From the NCBI GenBank assembly GCA_028874915.1, contig JAPPHA010000113.1:1-64000 (forward strand): DNA of 64,000 nt, written 5' to 3'. This DNA comes from Paracoccaceae bacterium. Its GTDB lineage: Bacteria; Pseudomonadota; Alphaproteobacteria; Rhodobacterales; Rhodobacteraceae. Below the pieces are notes generated by a model. The model was not told the DNA's origin, searched no databases, and worked only from the letters and a program-made list of their open reading frames with translations. This document shows, piece after piece, positions 44,548 to 53,425 of this stretch (its first letter is position 1; every line of letters begins with the position of its first letter). The translations under genes and the position numbers were made by a program.

Positions 44548-45518
44548 GACGGGACAGGCGAAAAACTCTGCTGAAAGAATCGATACCAGTTTTCACCCAT
44601 GATTCCCGCAACCTCCTCGCCGGACAGGCCGATGTCTCGCAGTCCGGTTTCGATGGTCCGGAAGTCGCGGTTGTCCCGGAACCATGTCGGCATTGCCGGA
44701 AACCTGGGTTTCGCGGTCGAATCCGCGCCGTCAGTTTCGCGGCACCAGCGACCGTTCCGCATCCATCGGACAACGCTGTCCGGTTGGTCCTGGCAGAGGT
44801 CGGAACCGATTCCCAGATGCCGCGTTCCGTGGACCTCGGCCGTCCGGGCAATCATTTCACAGAACTCGCCGAGAGTGCATGCGGAGCCGCCCCGAAGGTG
44901 ATGCGGGTAAAGCGAAAACCCCAGCATGCCGCCCCCGCCGATGACTGCCCGGATGACATCATCGGACTTGTTGCGTCGCGCCGGCGCCCAGGAATCCGGG
45001 TTGGCATGGGTGATGGCGATCGGGCGGGTGGACAGGTCGACCGCCTCGAGCGTCGACCGCTCCCCGGAGTGGCTCATGTCGACAACCATCCCGACCCGGT
45101 TCATCTCACGGATCACCTGCCGGCCCATTCGAGTGATTCCACCGTCCATGACCTCCTGGCAACCGCCGGCGAGCAGGGACTGATTGTTGTAGGTCAATTG
45201 CATGAAGCGGATTCCGAGCGTGTGGAGGATCTCGACGAGCCCGAGATCGTCTTCGATTGGACTCGGATTCTGGAGGCCCAGGACGATGGCCGTGCACCCG
45301 GACCGCCGGGCACGGTCGACATCATCCGCCGTCAGTCCCTTGACGATCCGGTTCGACGGGTCCGCGAACCGACGATTCCAGGCTTCGAGACCGAGAACCG
45401 TTTCCCGAAACCCTCCATGATAGGCGACCGTGACATGGACGGCGTCAAGGCCGCCTTCCCGCATCTGCCCGAACACAGTCGTCGACCAGTTGGCGAATTG
45501 CAGCCCGTCGATCCGCAT
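44544..45518 (-). CDS. Membrane dipeptidase family protein (peptidase M19)
   Basis: The 324-residue protein belongs to the M19 renal dipeptidase family, zinc enzymes that cleave dipeptides. The domain includes GIRFMQLTYNNQSLLAGGCQ, MVVDMSHSGERSTLEAVDLS then PIAITHANPDSW (metal-ligand His), HLGIGSDLCQDQPD and a closing IMGENWYRFFQQSF. The usual N-terminal HxD ligand pair appears weak or replaced, since the protein starts at INGLQ-like IDGLQFANW, so activity may differ. In Pseudomonas an M19 gene lies beside the dimethylglycine demethylase genes of glycine betaine breakdown. A GGGAGGG ribosome binding site precedes ATG 45518. It is the first gene of the coupled triad. Confidence 0.88.
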   Translation of the reverse strand: MRIDGLQFANWSTTVFGQMREGGLDAVHVTVAYHGGFRETVLGLEAWNRRFADPSNRIVKGLTADDVDRARRSGCTAIVLGLQNPSPIEDDLGLVEILHTLGIRFMQLTYNNQSLLAGGCQEVMDGGITRMGRQVIREMNRVGMVVDMSHSGERSTLEAVDLSTRPIAITHANPDSWAPARRNKSDDVIRAVIGGGGMLGFSLYPHHLRGGSACTLGEFCEMIARTAEVHGTRHLGIGSDLCQDQPDSVVRWMRNGRWCRETDGADSTAKPRFPAMPTWFRDNRDFRTIETGLRDIGLSGEEVAGIMGENWYRFFQQSFSPVPS

Positions 45519-45752
45519 TTCCGGCCCTCCCTGGCAAACCCGATCCGGAGTCGTTCGGTGCACCCTGGGTGCCGGAACCCGGTTTCGTCCGATCCGTTGC
45601 CCGGCAAAGGTGCGGGATAACCGGAAGTTTCGTCAAGACGGCGCCACCGGTCCTCCGGTCTCGGGGTTGTGCCCTGGGCGTGGCACGCGTGACCGCCGCA
45701 TGGTACGTCCGGGCCAGGATTGCCCCGGCGGCAAGTCAGCGACCGATTGGGG

Positions 45753-47315
45753 ATGCCGATGACACGGCGACGCACAGTTTCCCGTTCACGCGCCGGCGGA
45801 CGCGCCGCCCGGCGGGCGATGAGGACTGCAGTGGATGACCGGATGCTGCCGGGATTCGAGAACCGGCTGCCGCATTGCGAGGTCATGGATGAAGGCGAGG
45901 TCGAGCGCCTCGACGCCGCGTCCATGCATATCCTTGAAGACGTCGGCGTCCAGTTCCGGGATCCCGTTGCGCTCCGGGACTGGACGAAAGCCGGGGCCAA
46001 GGTGGTGGGAGAGCGGGTCTATCTCGACCGCGGCCTGGTTCGGGACTTGATCGCGTCGATTCCTTCGCAATTCACATACCGAGCCCGAAATCCGGAGAAA
46101 AACCTCCGTCTCGGCGGACGCCACACCATTTTCGTCCCGATGACCGGTGCACCCTATCTCCGGGATCTCGAGGATGTCCGGCGCAACCCGACTCTCGACG
46201 ATCTCGCCATGTTTCACAAGCTCAGCCATATGCTGCCGGCCATGCACAGTTCCGCCCACCATATCGTGGAGCCCTATGATCATCCGATCAGCCATCGTCA
46301 TCTTCGCATCACCTATTCGTCGATGCAGCATTCCGACAAGACCTTCATGGGAATGACCACGTCGCCCCGGAATGCCGAGGATGTCATGGAGATGTGCGCC
46401 ATCCTCTTCGGCGAAGACATCCTCGAAGACCATCCGGTCACAACCGGCAACTGCAACGGGAATTCACCACTGGTGTGGGACGAGACCATGCTGGGGGCAA
46501 TGCGGGCCTTCAGCCGGCGGAACCAGCCGGTTCTCTGCTCACCGTTTGTCCTCGGTGGCGCCAACACGCCCGCCAGCGTGCCCGCTGCCGTCGCCCAGTT
46601 GAACGCGGAAGCCCTCTCGGCGCTGGCCTACACCCAGGTCGTCCGCAAGGGGGCACCGGCGATTTATGGCCACTACCTGTCAACGGTCAGCATGAAGTCT
46701 GGCGCCCCGATGGCCGGAACGCCCGAAATCTCGCTCATGAACTTCATGATCGGGCAAATGGCCCGCCACTACCGGGTGCCCTGGCGAACGTCGAACACGC
46801 TGGGTAGTGCAAAGACCCTGGATGCCCAGGCCGGTTACGAGAGTGCCACGACCTTGTCGGCGATCATGCATGCAGGCGCCAACTACCTCTGGCATTCCGC
46901 CGGCTGGAACGAGGCCGGGATGCATTGTTCGGTGGCCAAATTCATCGTTGACGCCGAACAGTGCGCCATGGCCATGCGAATGGCGGCGGGCCCGGAATGG
47001 CGGGACTTCGACGAAGCGATTGCCGCCATTGCCGATATCGGGCCGGGTGGTCATTTCCTCGACCATCCCCACACGCGAAAACGATTCGAGACCGCCTTTT
47101 TCCTACCCGAAATGTACGACAACAATGCCGTCGAACAATGGCTCGCCGAGGGCAGCGTCGAAACGCCGGAACGTGCGCTCCGGCGGGCGCGGAAACTGCT
47201 CGGGGACTATCAGGAACCGAAGCTGGATCCGGCAACGGACGAGGCGCTTCGCGACTACATCGCGCGGCGCGAAAGGGAAATCCCTGCGGCAGACGCCCTG
47301 AACCAGCACTATTGA
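45753..47315 (+). CDS. MttB-family methyltransferase without pyrrolysine
   Basis: The 520-residue protein is a trimethylamine methyltransferase (MttB) superfamily member. It has LDAASMHILEDVGVQFRDPV, RARNPEKNLRLGGRHTIFVP, then FMGMTTSPRNAEDVMEMCAI, TTGNCNGNSPLVWDETML and SAKTLDAQAGYESATTLSAI. The reading frame contains no UAG at all, so it lacks the pyrrolysine of true MttB and belongs with MtgB-type enzymes that demethylate glycine betaine, proline betaine or carnitine to a corrinoid protein. No corrinoid protein gene is next to it, which is common in Alphaproteobacteria. It is divergent from the M19 triad. ATG 45753 is preferred, though 45720 is open. Confidence 0.9.
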   Translation: MPMTRRRTVSRSRAGGRAARRAMRTAVDDRMLPGFENRLPHCEVMDEGEVERLDAASMHILEDVGVQFRDPVALRDWTKAGAKVVGERVYLDRGLVRDLIASIPSQFTYRARNPEKNLRLGGRHTIFVPMTGAPYLRDLEDVRRNPTLDDLAMFHKLSHMLPAMHSSAHHIVEPYDHPISHRHLRITYSSMQHSDKTFMGMTTSPRNAEDVMEMCAILFGEDILEDHPVTTGNCNGNSPLVWDETMLGAMRAFSRRNQPVLCSPFVLGGANTPASVPAAVAQLNAEALSALAYTQVVRKGAPAIYGHYLSTVSMKSGAPMAGTPEISLMNFMIGQMARHYRVPWRTSNTLGSAKTLDAQAGYESATTLSAIMHAGANYLWHSAGWNEAGMHCSVAKFIVDAEQCAMAMRMAAGPEWRDFDEAIAAIADIGPGGHFLDHPHTRKRFETAFFLPEMYDNNAVEQWLAEGSVETPERALRRARKLLGDYQEPKLDPATDEALRDYIARREREIPAADALNQHY

Positions 47316-47461
47316 TCAACGGACGGATTCGCCATCAGCCCGCGCTGGCCGAGTCCACAATCTGCAACCAACACCCTGGTCTCCTTCGACAACGGGTTCG
47401 TCCTCGTGGTTCGAACCGAGATCCAGTGTCTGTAATCGGGGCTTCAGTTCTCGCGCAATCC

Positions 47462-49138
47462 TCAAGCTTTGCGATATTGCACCAATATGGTCCGGCCAAC
47501 GATGGCGACAATTCGGACTCTCGCCTCCTGGCCCTCGGAATCGCTAAGGTCGAGATCCTCTCCAAGGACAACGTTTGCCGGCTGCGGGAGTCCGCCATTG
47601 ATGGCAATGTCGTCGGCGTAAATGTATGTGCGGTCACGGTCGTCCTGGATTGGATTGAGCCGGCCTCGCAGGATCGGCACATGTCCCGTACCGTTCGGGA
47701 AGATGACAGCGCCGCCATCCGACAGTTCTGGCAATTCGACGTCCAGTGGTCCGTCTACGGGTTTCCAGGTACGCTCCAGGTGCGCAGCAAACCCGTTTGC
47801 CGCGACAAGTACGGTCATTGGCAGTTGAACCGAGTACAAGTCGAGTGTCGCCATGCCGCTTTCGTCCGTGACCGCGTTCTTCCATGTCTTGTTGGGGTAC
47901 AGCGCGAGCACACTGGCACCGGTGATCGGCCGGCCAGCGGATCGGACGGTGACGATGCATTCCGATGCATCCCGGTCGAAGTCATTCAATTCCTTCCAGG
48001 GGATCAGTCGGTCCGCACCCCGGCTTTGCGGTTGGTCGCCGCCATAGACGACGACGATGGAACATCGGCTGAATGACGGGGCAAGATGTCGTCGGACGCG
48101 TCTGGAATCGTAAAACAGGCTCGACGATGCCGTTTCGGAGGACTTGGCTTCGACGATCGTGGCCCCGACCGTGTTTTCGACGACGAGGTCGACCTCCGCG
48201 CCGTTCCGGTCACGGTAAAACGAGAGGCCACCGGCATCGCCTCGGTTGGCCCAGCGTTTGGCGATCTCCGAGACGACCCAGGATTCGAAGATCGGGCCGC
48301 GAAGCGGATGTGTGCGGAGCTGCTCCGGTGAACGGATACCCAGCAACCAGCAGACCAGCCCGGAATCGTAGAAATGCAGTTTCGGCACTTTCACCATTCG
48401 TTTCCGAATATTCGCGTGAAGCGCCGGCAGACGGAAAACGATGAAGCCGGATTCAAGGATGCCAAGCCAGGTTTTCGCTGTCGGCTGCGAGATGCCGCAA
48501 TCCCCTGCAAGAGACGAGTAGTTGAGCAACTGCGATGTTCGGCCCGCGCAAAGCGAGATGAAGCGCTGAAATGTCGCGAGATCGCCGACATTGCAGATCG
48601 TCGGAAGGTCGCGTTCGATGAACGTGGCGACGTAGGAACCGAGCCAGTCCGCGGCATCGTGGCCTTCATCGAATATGCGCGGGAAGGAACCGGTGAATAG
48701 TGCCTCTTCGAAAGTCTTGGGATACCGGGGAAAACGGACTGCTTCGCCTCGCGTCAGCGGAAAAAGGTTGAACCCTGCCGTCCGCCCGGCCAGCGACTGT
48801 CCGACCGATTCGAGCATTGAGAGGTCTTGCGAACCCGCAAGAATCCAGCGCCCCGGCACCGGATCGGCATCAATGACACCCTGGAGGTAGGAGAGCAGAT
48901 CGGGCGCTCGCTGGACCTCGTCGAGAATGGCCCCCTGCGGAAACCGGGCCAGGAATGCGTGGGGATCGTCGGCGGCGAAGGCCCGCACGTCCGGAGCTTC
49001 CAAGGTCTCGTACCGATGTCGTGGGAACAAGGCACGGCACAAGATCGTCTTGCCGCTCTGACGAGGCCCGGTAACCGAAATGGCCGGCCAAGTCTTCGCA
49101 GCATCCGTCAGCCGTGGGGCGAGGTCGCGTGCGATCAT
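47462..49138 (-). CDS. DUF4143-type AAA ATPase with C-terminal extension
   Basis: The 558-residue protein joins two regions. Residues 1-400 are an AAA_14/DUF4143 ATPase: ISVTGPRQSGKTILCRALF (Walker A), GAILDEVQRAPDLLSYLQGV (Walker B), RWILAGSQDLSMLESVGQSL with a sensor, then the DUF4143 part ending in a nuclease-like GAEVDLVVENTVGATIVEAK. Residues about 405-480 look like a carboxypeptidase-regulatory or transthyretin-like beta fold: IVTVRSAGRPITGASVLALY then TDESGMATLDLYS. The last 80 residues read FPNGTGHVPILRGRLNPI, RTYIYADDIAINGG and VRIVAIVGRTILVQYRKA. Normal DUF4143 proteins stop near 400. A similar tail, as I recall it, occurs on other bacterial proteins, some defence-related. It is a single-gene unit in an AT-richer region. 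Confidence 0.88.
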   Translation of the reverse strand: MIARDLAPRLTDAAKTWPAISVTGPRQSGKTILCRALFPRHRYETLEAPDVRAFAADDPHAFLARFPQGAILDEVQRAPDLLSYLQGVIDADPVPGRWILAGSQDLSMLESVGQSLAGRTAGFNLFPLTRGEAVRFPRYPKTFEEALFTGSFPRIFDEGHDAADWLGSYVATFIERDLPTICNVGDLATFQRFISLCAGRTSQLLNYSSLAGDCGISQPTAKTWLGILESGFIVFRLPALHANIRKRMVKVPKLHFYDSGLVCWLLGIRSPEQLRTHPLRGPIFESWVVSEIAKRWANRGDAGGLSFYRDRNGAEVDLVVENTVGATIVEAKSSETASSSLFYDSRRVRRHLAPSFSRCSIVVVYGGDQPQSRGADRLIPWKELNDFDRDASECIVTVRSAGRPITGASVLALYPNKTWKNAVTDESGMATLDLYSVQLPMTVLVAANGFAAHLERTWKPVDGPLDVELPELSDGGAVIFPNGTGHVPILRGRLNPIQDDRDRTYIYADDIAINGGLPQPANVVLGEDLDLSDSEGQEARVRIVAIVGRTILVQYRKA

Positions 49139-49819
49139 GGCGGGCAGAATAGCAGGATTGAAGGCTAATTCAAAATATAATTTTGATTTAGCCTGTTTTT
49201 TGATTGACAGACCCCGATTGCGGAGTCTCATCGGTTTATCGAGTTGGTGGACTGTTGATGTCGGCGGCGGGATTTCGTGCGTGACCCGAAACGCGGATCC
49301 GGGTCCCCGGGCCGGTTTCGTTGTCGTGAATAGGCTGGTTTGTTGGTCCGGGTCGCCCGGTTCAGGGACACGCTCAGCGTCTTCGTCTCAGGACACCAAT
49401 GAACCGGCGCCGGCGCAGTTTCGGGAACGGCAACAAGGATGTGCGTGCCTCGGGCAGGCGACTGATTCCGATGAGTCCGTCGTTCGCATGTGGTCAGAGC
49501 AATGGTCCCGGCAGGTTCGAGATCTGCGACGGAACGAAAAACCGGCGGACGTTTGTGGGTCCAAAGCACCTGTGCCGGCACCCATTTCGGGACAAGGGCC
49601 TGGAACGTCGAACAGAACCAGGACTCGTTGCCCCGTGTTCCCGGTGAGGTCGTTGGGTGTCAATTCACGCCCGAAAATGCACGATCGGACATTCCGGGCG
49701 TCTGACCGACGCCGGGATTCCGAACCCGTTAACCGTCAGACGGCCCAGGCATTCCTCTCGCTCAAGCCGGACACGGCGTCAGGCATCATCGACTGCAATG
49801 TGGCGCACCGTTCCGGCAC
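49139..49819. other. Spacer between ATPase and polyol island
   Basis: About 680 bp with no assignable gene. It starts with an AT-rich stretch (49160-49210) that may hold the ATPase promoter. Frames at 49228-49581 (minus) and 49399-49647 (plus) overlap and lack known domains. Confidence 0.45.
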
Positions 49820-51097
49820 TTAGCGCCCAAGTGTTGCAACGCCCCCACCTGTCGCACTCTCATAGAGCCGCAACACGTCCTTGATCGAGTTGGTGAGGAG
49901 AGCGCGTCCCGTCACAGGCTCTGCGTCAAGACCGTACCCGGCAAAGTACTGGTTGCGAACGGAAACAGGAACATGCCGGTCTTCCAGCCTTTCCAGCAGA
50001 GCGTCGACTGCCCTGCTGGCGGCCTCAACCGGCCAATAGTAACGGATCCGGTCCGACAGACCGAAATGCCGTTGGAGCCAGAGCTCACTCTCACTGCCGG
50101 TACAGTATTCTTGCCAGTTGGCGGGTGCCGCCAGCATGGCCTGTTCCATCGTCTTCATCAGTCGACCTTTCGGCGCATGGCCGTCGAGAACATCAGCGAG
50201 GCTATCGAGCGAATAGAGCGCCTGGCGTAACGCGAAGGTCAGCCAGGGTCCGACCTTGAGAATGGCAAAGCCGTTCTCAACAAGCCCACGCAATCCTTCG
50301 ACCGTCTGAAAATCCGTCGAATGCGCTTCGAACACCGTAACGGGAAGTCCCTTCAACGCGGCTGAGAGTGGTTGCGCTTTCCGGGCATCAAAGTGGATGA
50401 CGTTCGAATTGCCAAACTCGACACCGGGCTGGACGACAAGCGCAATCACGCGGGAAAACGCGTCCTGCAGTCCGAGTTTCCGAAAAGCGGCTCCGTGCGC
50501 TTCAAATGTCTCCCCGACTGCCTCCGGGCTCGTCGTTTCGAGATGGTCAAGGCGGTGGTTTGCTCCACCCGGGACCGGCACCTCGGTTCCGATGACGTAG
50601 ACCGGATCGAGCTCCCCCTTGTGCTTTTCGGCGGTCGCCGCCAACCTTGCGGCGCGCCTGGCGACACATTCGCCATCCAGAGCCGACGGCTCGCCTCTGC
50701 AGCCCATGGAGGTGTCGAGGTGCAGCTTGCTGAACCCCGCCTCCACATAGGCCCGGATCATTTCCTCTGCCTTCGCCAACGCCTCACCGGCCGATCGGTG
50801 TTTCCAGGGGTTCGGACCCAAGTGATCGCCGCCCAGAACGATCCTGGCTGCGTCGTATTGCACCTTGGCCGCGATATCCTCGACGAATCGCCGGAATTCC
50901 GCGGGCGTCATTCCGGTATAGCCACCATCCTGATTGACCTGGTTGCACGTGGCTTCGATCAGGACGGCATTGTCCCGTTCGCGGGCCAGATCGAGGGCGG
51001 CTTCGATCACCAGCGGATGGGCAGAGCAGACCGAAGTCACTCCCACATGCTCGCCCCGGTTCCGGGCCTCCGGTATGGCAAGGAGCGGGTGCTTCAT
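49820..51097 (-). CDS. Tagatose-bisphosphate aldolase non-catalytic subunit, GatZ/KbaZ-like
   Basis: The 425-residue protein belongs to the GatZ/KbaZ family. It opens with GVTSVCSAHPLVIEAALDLA, followed by ATCNQVNQDGGYTGMTPAEF, RIVLGGDHLGPNPW and KLHLDTSMGCRGE, and has YVIGTEVPVPGGA and KVGPWLTFALRQALYSLD. These features are standard for the subunit needed for class II tagatose-1,6-bisphosphate aldolase activity; some alphaproteobacterial members have been annotated as tagatose kinases. It starts 4 bp before the PfkB kinase stop (ATGA), so the two are coupled. No catalytic GatY-type aldolase is in the window. A role in galactitol or tagatose use is inferred. Confidence 0.9.
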   Translation of the reverse strand: MKHPLLAIPEARNRGEHVGVTSVCSAHPLVIEAALDLARERDNAVLIEATCNQVNQDGGYTGMTPAEFRRFVEDIAAKVQYDAARIVLGGDHLGPNPWKHRSAGEALAKAEEMIRAYVEAGFSKLHLDTSMGCRGEPSALDGECVARRAARLAATAEKHKGELDPVYVIGTEVPVPGGANHRLDHLETTSPEAVGETFEAHGAAFRKLGLQDAFSRVIALVVQPGVEFGNSNVIHFDARKAQPLSAALKGLPVTVFEAHSTDFQTVEGLRGLVENGFAILKVGPWLTFALRQALYSLDSLADVLDGHAPKGRLMKTMEQAMLAAPANWQEYCTGSESELWLQRHFGLSDRIRYYWPVEAASRAVDALLERLEDRHVPVSVRNQYFAGYGLDAEPVTGRALLTNSIKDVLRLYESATGGGVATLGR

Positions 51098-52044
51098 CGG
51101 ACCGCCTGATCGTGGTCAAGAACGAATCTCTCGAGTGTCGGCAGATCGGCGGCGCCACTCATCGGTCCTCTCCGTGTCACCGCCAATGCGCCGCTTGCCG
51201 CGGCGGTCTCAAGCGCCGATCGGGGGGGCGCCCCTCGCAGCCATAGCGCGGTAAACGTTGCACCGAAGCAGTCTCCCGCTCCGGTCGGATCCAACTCCTT
51301 GACCGCAAATGCGTCGACGGAGAACCGCCTCTCGCGATCATGGTACTGGGCACCTCCGGCGCCATGCTTGTGCACGACCGCAGTGACGCCTCGCCGAAAT
51401 AGCTCTGCGACCGCTCCCTGCGGATCCTGTGCGTCGGTCAGGAGAGTGAGTTCATCGCCGCTCGGAAGGAACAGGTCGGTAAGCCCGATCATTCGAGTCA
51501 TGGCATCCGCCAATCCCGGGGCCGAGAGCATTTCCTTGCGCAGGTTCGGGTCGAAGGAAACGGTGCCCGAGCGTGCCCTGATCGCATCAGCGGCTTCGAT
51601 GTTGAATTCAGCGAAGTCCGGAATTGAAAGAGCCGATCCCGTCACATGGATATGATCAGCGACGTCCAGAATGTCCCTCGCGGCGTCGGAGACATGCAGG
51701 GTTCCGGCGGCGCTGTGTCTGATGTTGAAGACAAAGTCACGCGATCCGTCCGAACGATATCGCACAAAGGCACTGCCCGTCGGTCGGTCCGGTTCGACGT
51801 GCACCCCGTCGACATCAACGCCGTCCCGCTTGAGCCTGTCCAGGTTGAGGTGACCGAAGTCATCGTTGCCCACGGACGAGACAATGGCGACGGGTTGGCC
51901 CAGTCTGGCGGCCTGGTCGGCAAAGATCGCGGATGCGCCGGATGGATACGGCCCGCTCAGCGACTGCGGCTGCAGGAATCCTTCGCCGACCGTGTCGGCC
52001 ATGATCTCGACGAGGATTTCTCCGATCACTATGATTTTCTTCAT
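51094..52044 (-). CDS. PfkB-family sugar kinase, possibly tagatose kinase
   Basis: The 316-residue protein is a ribokinase/PfkB member. It has an early GGAxxN-like GPYPSGASAIFADQAARLG near residue 31, then SFDPNLRKEML near 163, and the second PfkB signature DPTGAGDCFGATFTALW near 252, with the catalytic Asp. It phosphorylates a keto- or polyol-derived sugar. ATG 52044 follows AAGGAAGCC. It precedes the GatZ-like gene in one operon, which in other Alphaproteobacteria handles D-tagatose from galactitol. Divergent from the LacI regulator across 243 bp. Confidence 0.9.
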   Translation of the reverse strand: MKKIIVIGEILVEIMADTVGEGFLQPQSLSGPYPSGASAIFADQAARLGQPVAIVSSVGNDDFGHLNLDRLKRDGVDVDGVHVEPDRPTGSAFVRYRSDGSRDFVFNIRHSAAGTLHVSDAARDILDVADHIHVTGSALSIPDFAEFNIEAADAIRARSGTVSFDPNLRKEMLSAPGLADAMTRMIGLTDLFLPSGDELTLLTDAQDPQGAVAELFRRGVTAVVHKHGAGGAQYHDRERRFSVDAFAVKELDPTGAGDCFGATFTALWLRGAPPRSALETAAASGALAVTRRGPMSGAADLPTLERFVLDHDQAVR

Positions 52045-52134
52045 GGCTTCCTTGCCCAAGCCCGCACTTCGGACCACCGGCGGTTCCAAGCTGACGCCTG
52101 CACCTGACATCCCGGGCACAAAGGCCGCAACATC

Positions 52135-52173
52135 TTGTTGACCACCACCCGGTAGACGCACTACTGTCAACAA
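52135..52173. promoter_or_regulatory. Inverted repeat in divergent promoter region
   Basis: TTGTTGAC (52135-52142) and GTCAACAA (52166-52173) form a perfect 8-bp inverted repeat with a 23-bp spacer. The minus-strand half contains TTGACA, a good -35 hexamer for the kinase operon. It could be a regulator site or a coincidence of the promoter. The LacI protein is the likely binder. Confidence 0.45.
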
Positions 52174-52287
52174 AGAAACTGTCACGCGTCGTGTAATACA
52201 ATGCCGCGCGTAAAGCAATGATGTGAATGAAACCGGGTTCGCGCTGGCGGTCCGTAAGCCGCGTTGTACAGACATGGAAGGGAGCGA

Positions 52288-53313
52288 ATGACCGGCAGGA
52301 AAATCAGGACGATGGAGGAATTCGCGGAGGTCAGCGGTATCTCGCGCCCGACGATCTCCAAGTACTTTTATGATCCCGAGAGCGTCCGGCAATCGTCTCG
52401 CGCCCGGATCGAGAGCGCACTCGAGAAGTACGACTACCGGCCAAACATTTTCGCGATCAACCAGAATCGGAAGCTCACAAAGACAATCGGCATTCTCGTT
52501 CCCTATCTCGCCGATCCGTTTTTTGCCGAAATCGTCCGCCTGATCGAGCGTCAGTGCATCAGCGCGGGGTTTTGGCCGATCGTGTTCAGCGCCCATGGCC
52601 AGGTCGAACTGGAGAACAATGCGCTTGCCACTCTGCAGTCGCTTCGCCCTGCCGGTGCCCTGATCGCACCGCTTGGGCGAAGTTCAGATCCGGAAACCGT
52701 ACAGCGTTTTACAGAAGAGGTCCCGACCGTTGTCTTCGACAGCAACCTGACGGTCGGCAAAGCATTTGTGGGATCAAACAATTTTCAAAGCATCCCGCTG
52801 ATCGTTGAATACCTGTGCCGCACCGGGGAACCTCCGTGCTTTCTCGAGATGCCGCCCGTCAATCCGAACGCGACAAAGCGCCGAGATGCCTTTGTCACGG
52901 CCATGGAACGCCTGGGACTCGAACCCAGGATCGTACGGGTGGCAGGCAGTGACTGGGATTTCGAGCGTATCGGGTACGAAGAAGGTATGCGCCTGATCGA
53001 CGAACGCGCACTTTCCACGAACACGGTACTGTGCAGCAATGACCGTCTGGCGATTGGCCTGATCGCAGCAGCCTACCAGAAGGGGCTGCGCGTCGGACGC
53101 GGGCCAGGATGCGCGATCAGAGTCGCAGGGCACGATGACCACCCGTTCTCGCAGTTCACCTGTCCACCACTCACGACAGTCTCGCAGGACTACAGGGCGA
53201 TAGCCAAACGCAGCGTGGAGGTCCTTTTCGAGCTCATCGATGGAATCGAGCCCACCGGCGAACGGCCCGAAGAATTGTTTGAAGGCAGGTTGGTGTTGAG
53301 ACTTTCCGCATGA
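52288..53313 (+). CDS. LacI-family transcriptional regulator
   Basis: The 341-residue protein has a LacI-type helix-turn-helix (residues 8-50: MEEFAEVSGISRPTISKYFY, DPESVRQSSRARI, then YDYRPNIFA hinge) and a periplasmic-binding-like sensor (about 60-335) starting TKTIGILVPYLADPFFAEIV. The ATG follows GAAGGGAGCGA. It lies between the kinase operon and the ABC transporter operon, the position of a local repressor that responds to the imported polyol or its product. The palindrome at 53334-53351 is the likely target. Confidence 0.93.
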   Translation: MTGRKIRTMEEFAEVSGISRPTISKYFYDPESVRQSSRARIESALEKYDYRPNIFAINQNRKLTKTIGILVPYLADPFFAEIVRLIERQCISAGFWPIVFSAHGQVELENNALATLQSLRPAGALIAPLGRSSDPETVQRFTEEVPTVVFDSNLTVGKAFVGSNNFQSIPLIVEYLCRTGEPPCFLEMPPVNPNATKRRDAFVTAMERLGLEPRIVRVAGSDWDFERIGYEEGMRLIDERALSTNTVLCSNDRLAIGLIAAAYQKGLRVGRGPGCAIRVAGHDDHPFSQFTCPPLTTVSQDYRAIAKRSVEVLFELIDGIEPTGERPEELFEGRLVLRLSA

Positions 53314-53333
53314 CCAAGCTGATCATATTTGAA

Positions 53334-53351
53334 CTTTTGCACGCGCAAAAG
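53334..53351. promoter_or_regulatory. LacI-type operator palindrome
   Basis: CTTTTGC-ACGC-GCAAAAG forms a perfect 7-bp inverted repeat around a 4-bp centre containing CG, as in LacI/GalR family operators. It lies 75 bp before the binding-protein start and just upstream of a promoter candidate, so bound LacI would block initiation. Confidence 0.65.
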
Positions 53352-53357
53352 AAATGG

Positions 53358-53386
53358 TTGACTCGCAGCATGGGATTACGTTAGGT
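53358..53386 (+). promoter_or_regulatory. Promoter of the polyol ABC operon
   Basis: TTGACT (53358-53363), a 17-bp spacer, and TTAGGT (53381-53386) make a plausible sigma-70 promoter. The -10 box is imperfect. It ends 40 bp before the binding-protein ATG. Confidence 0.5.
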
Positions 53387-53425
53387 CGTTTCCTGTATCC
53401 GTCAAGCCAACAAGGAGAATTCTGG

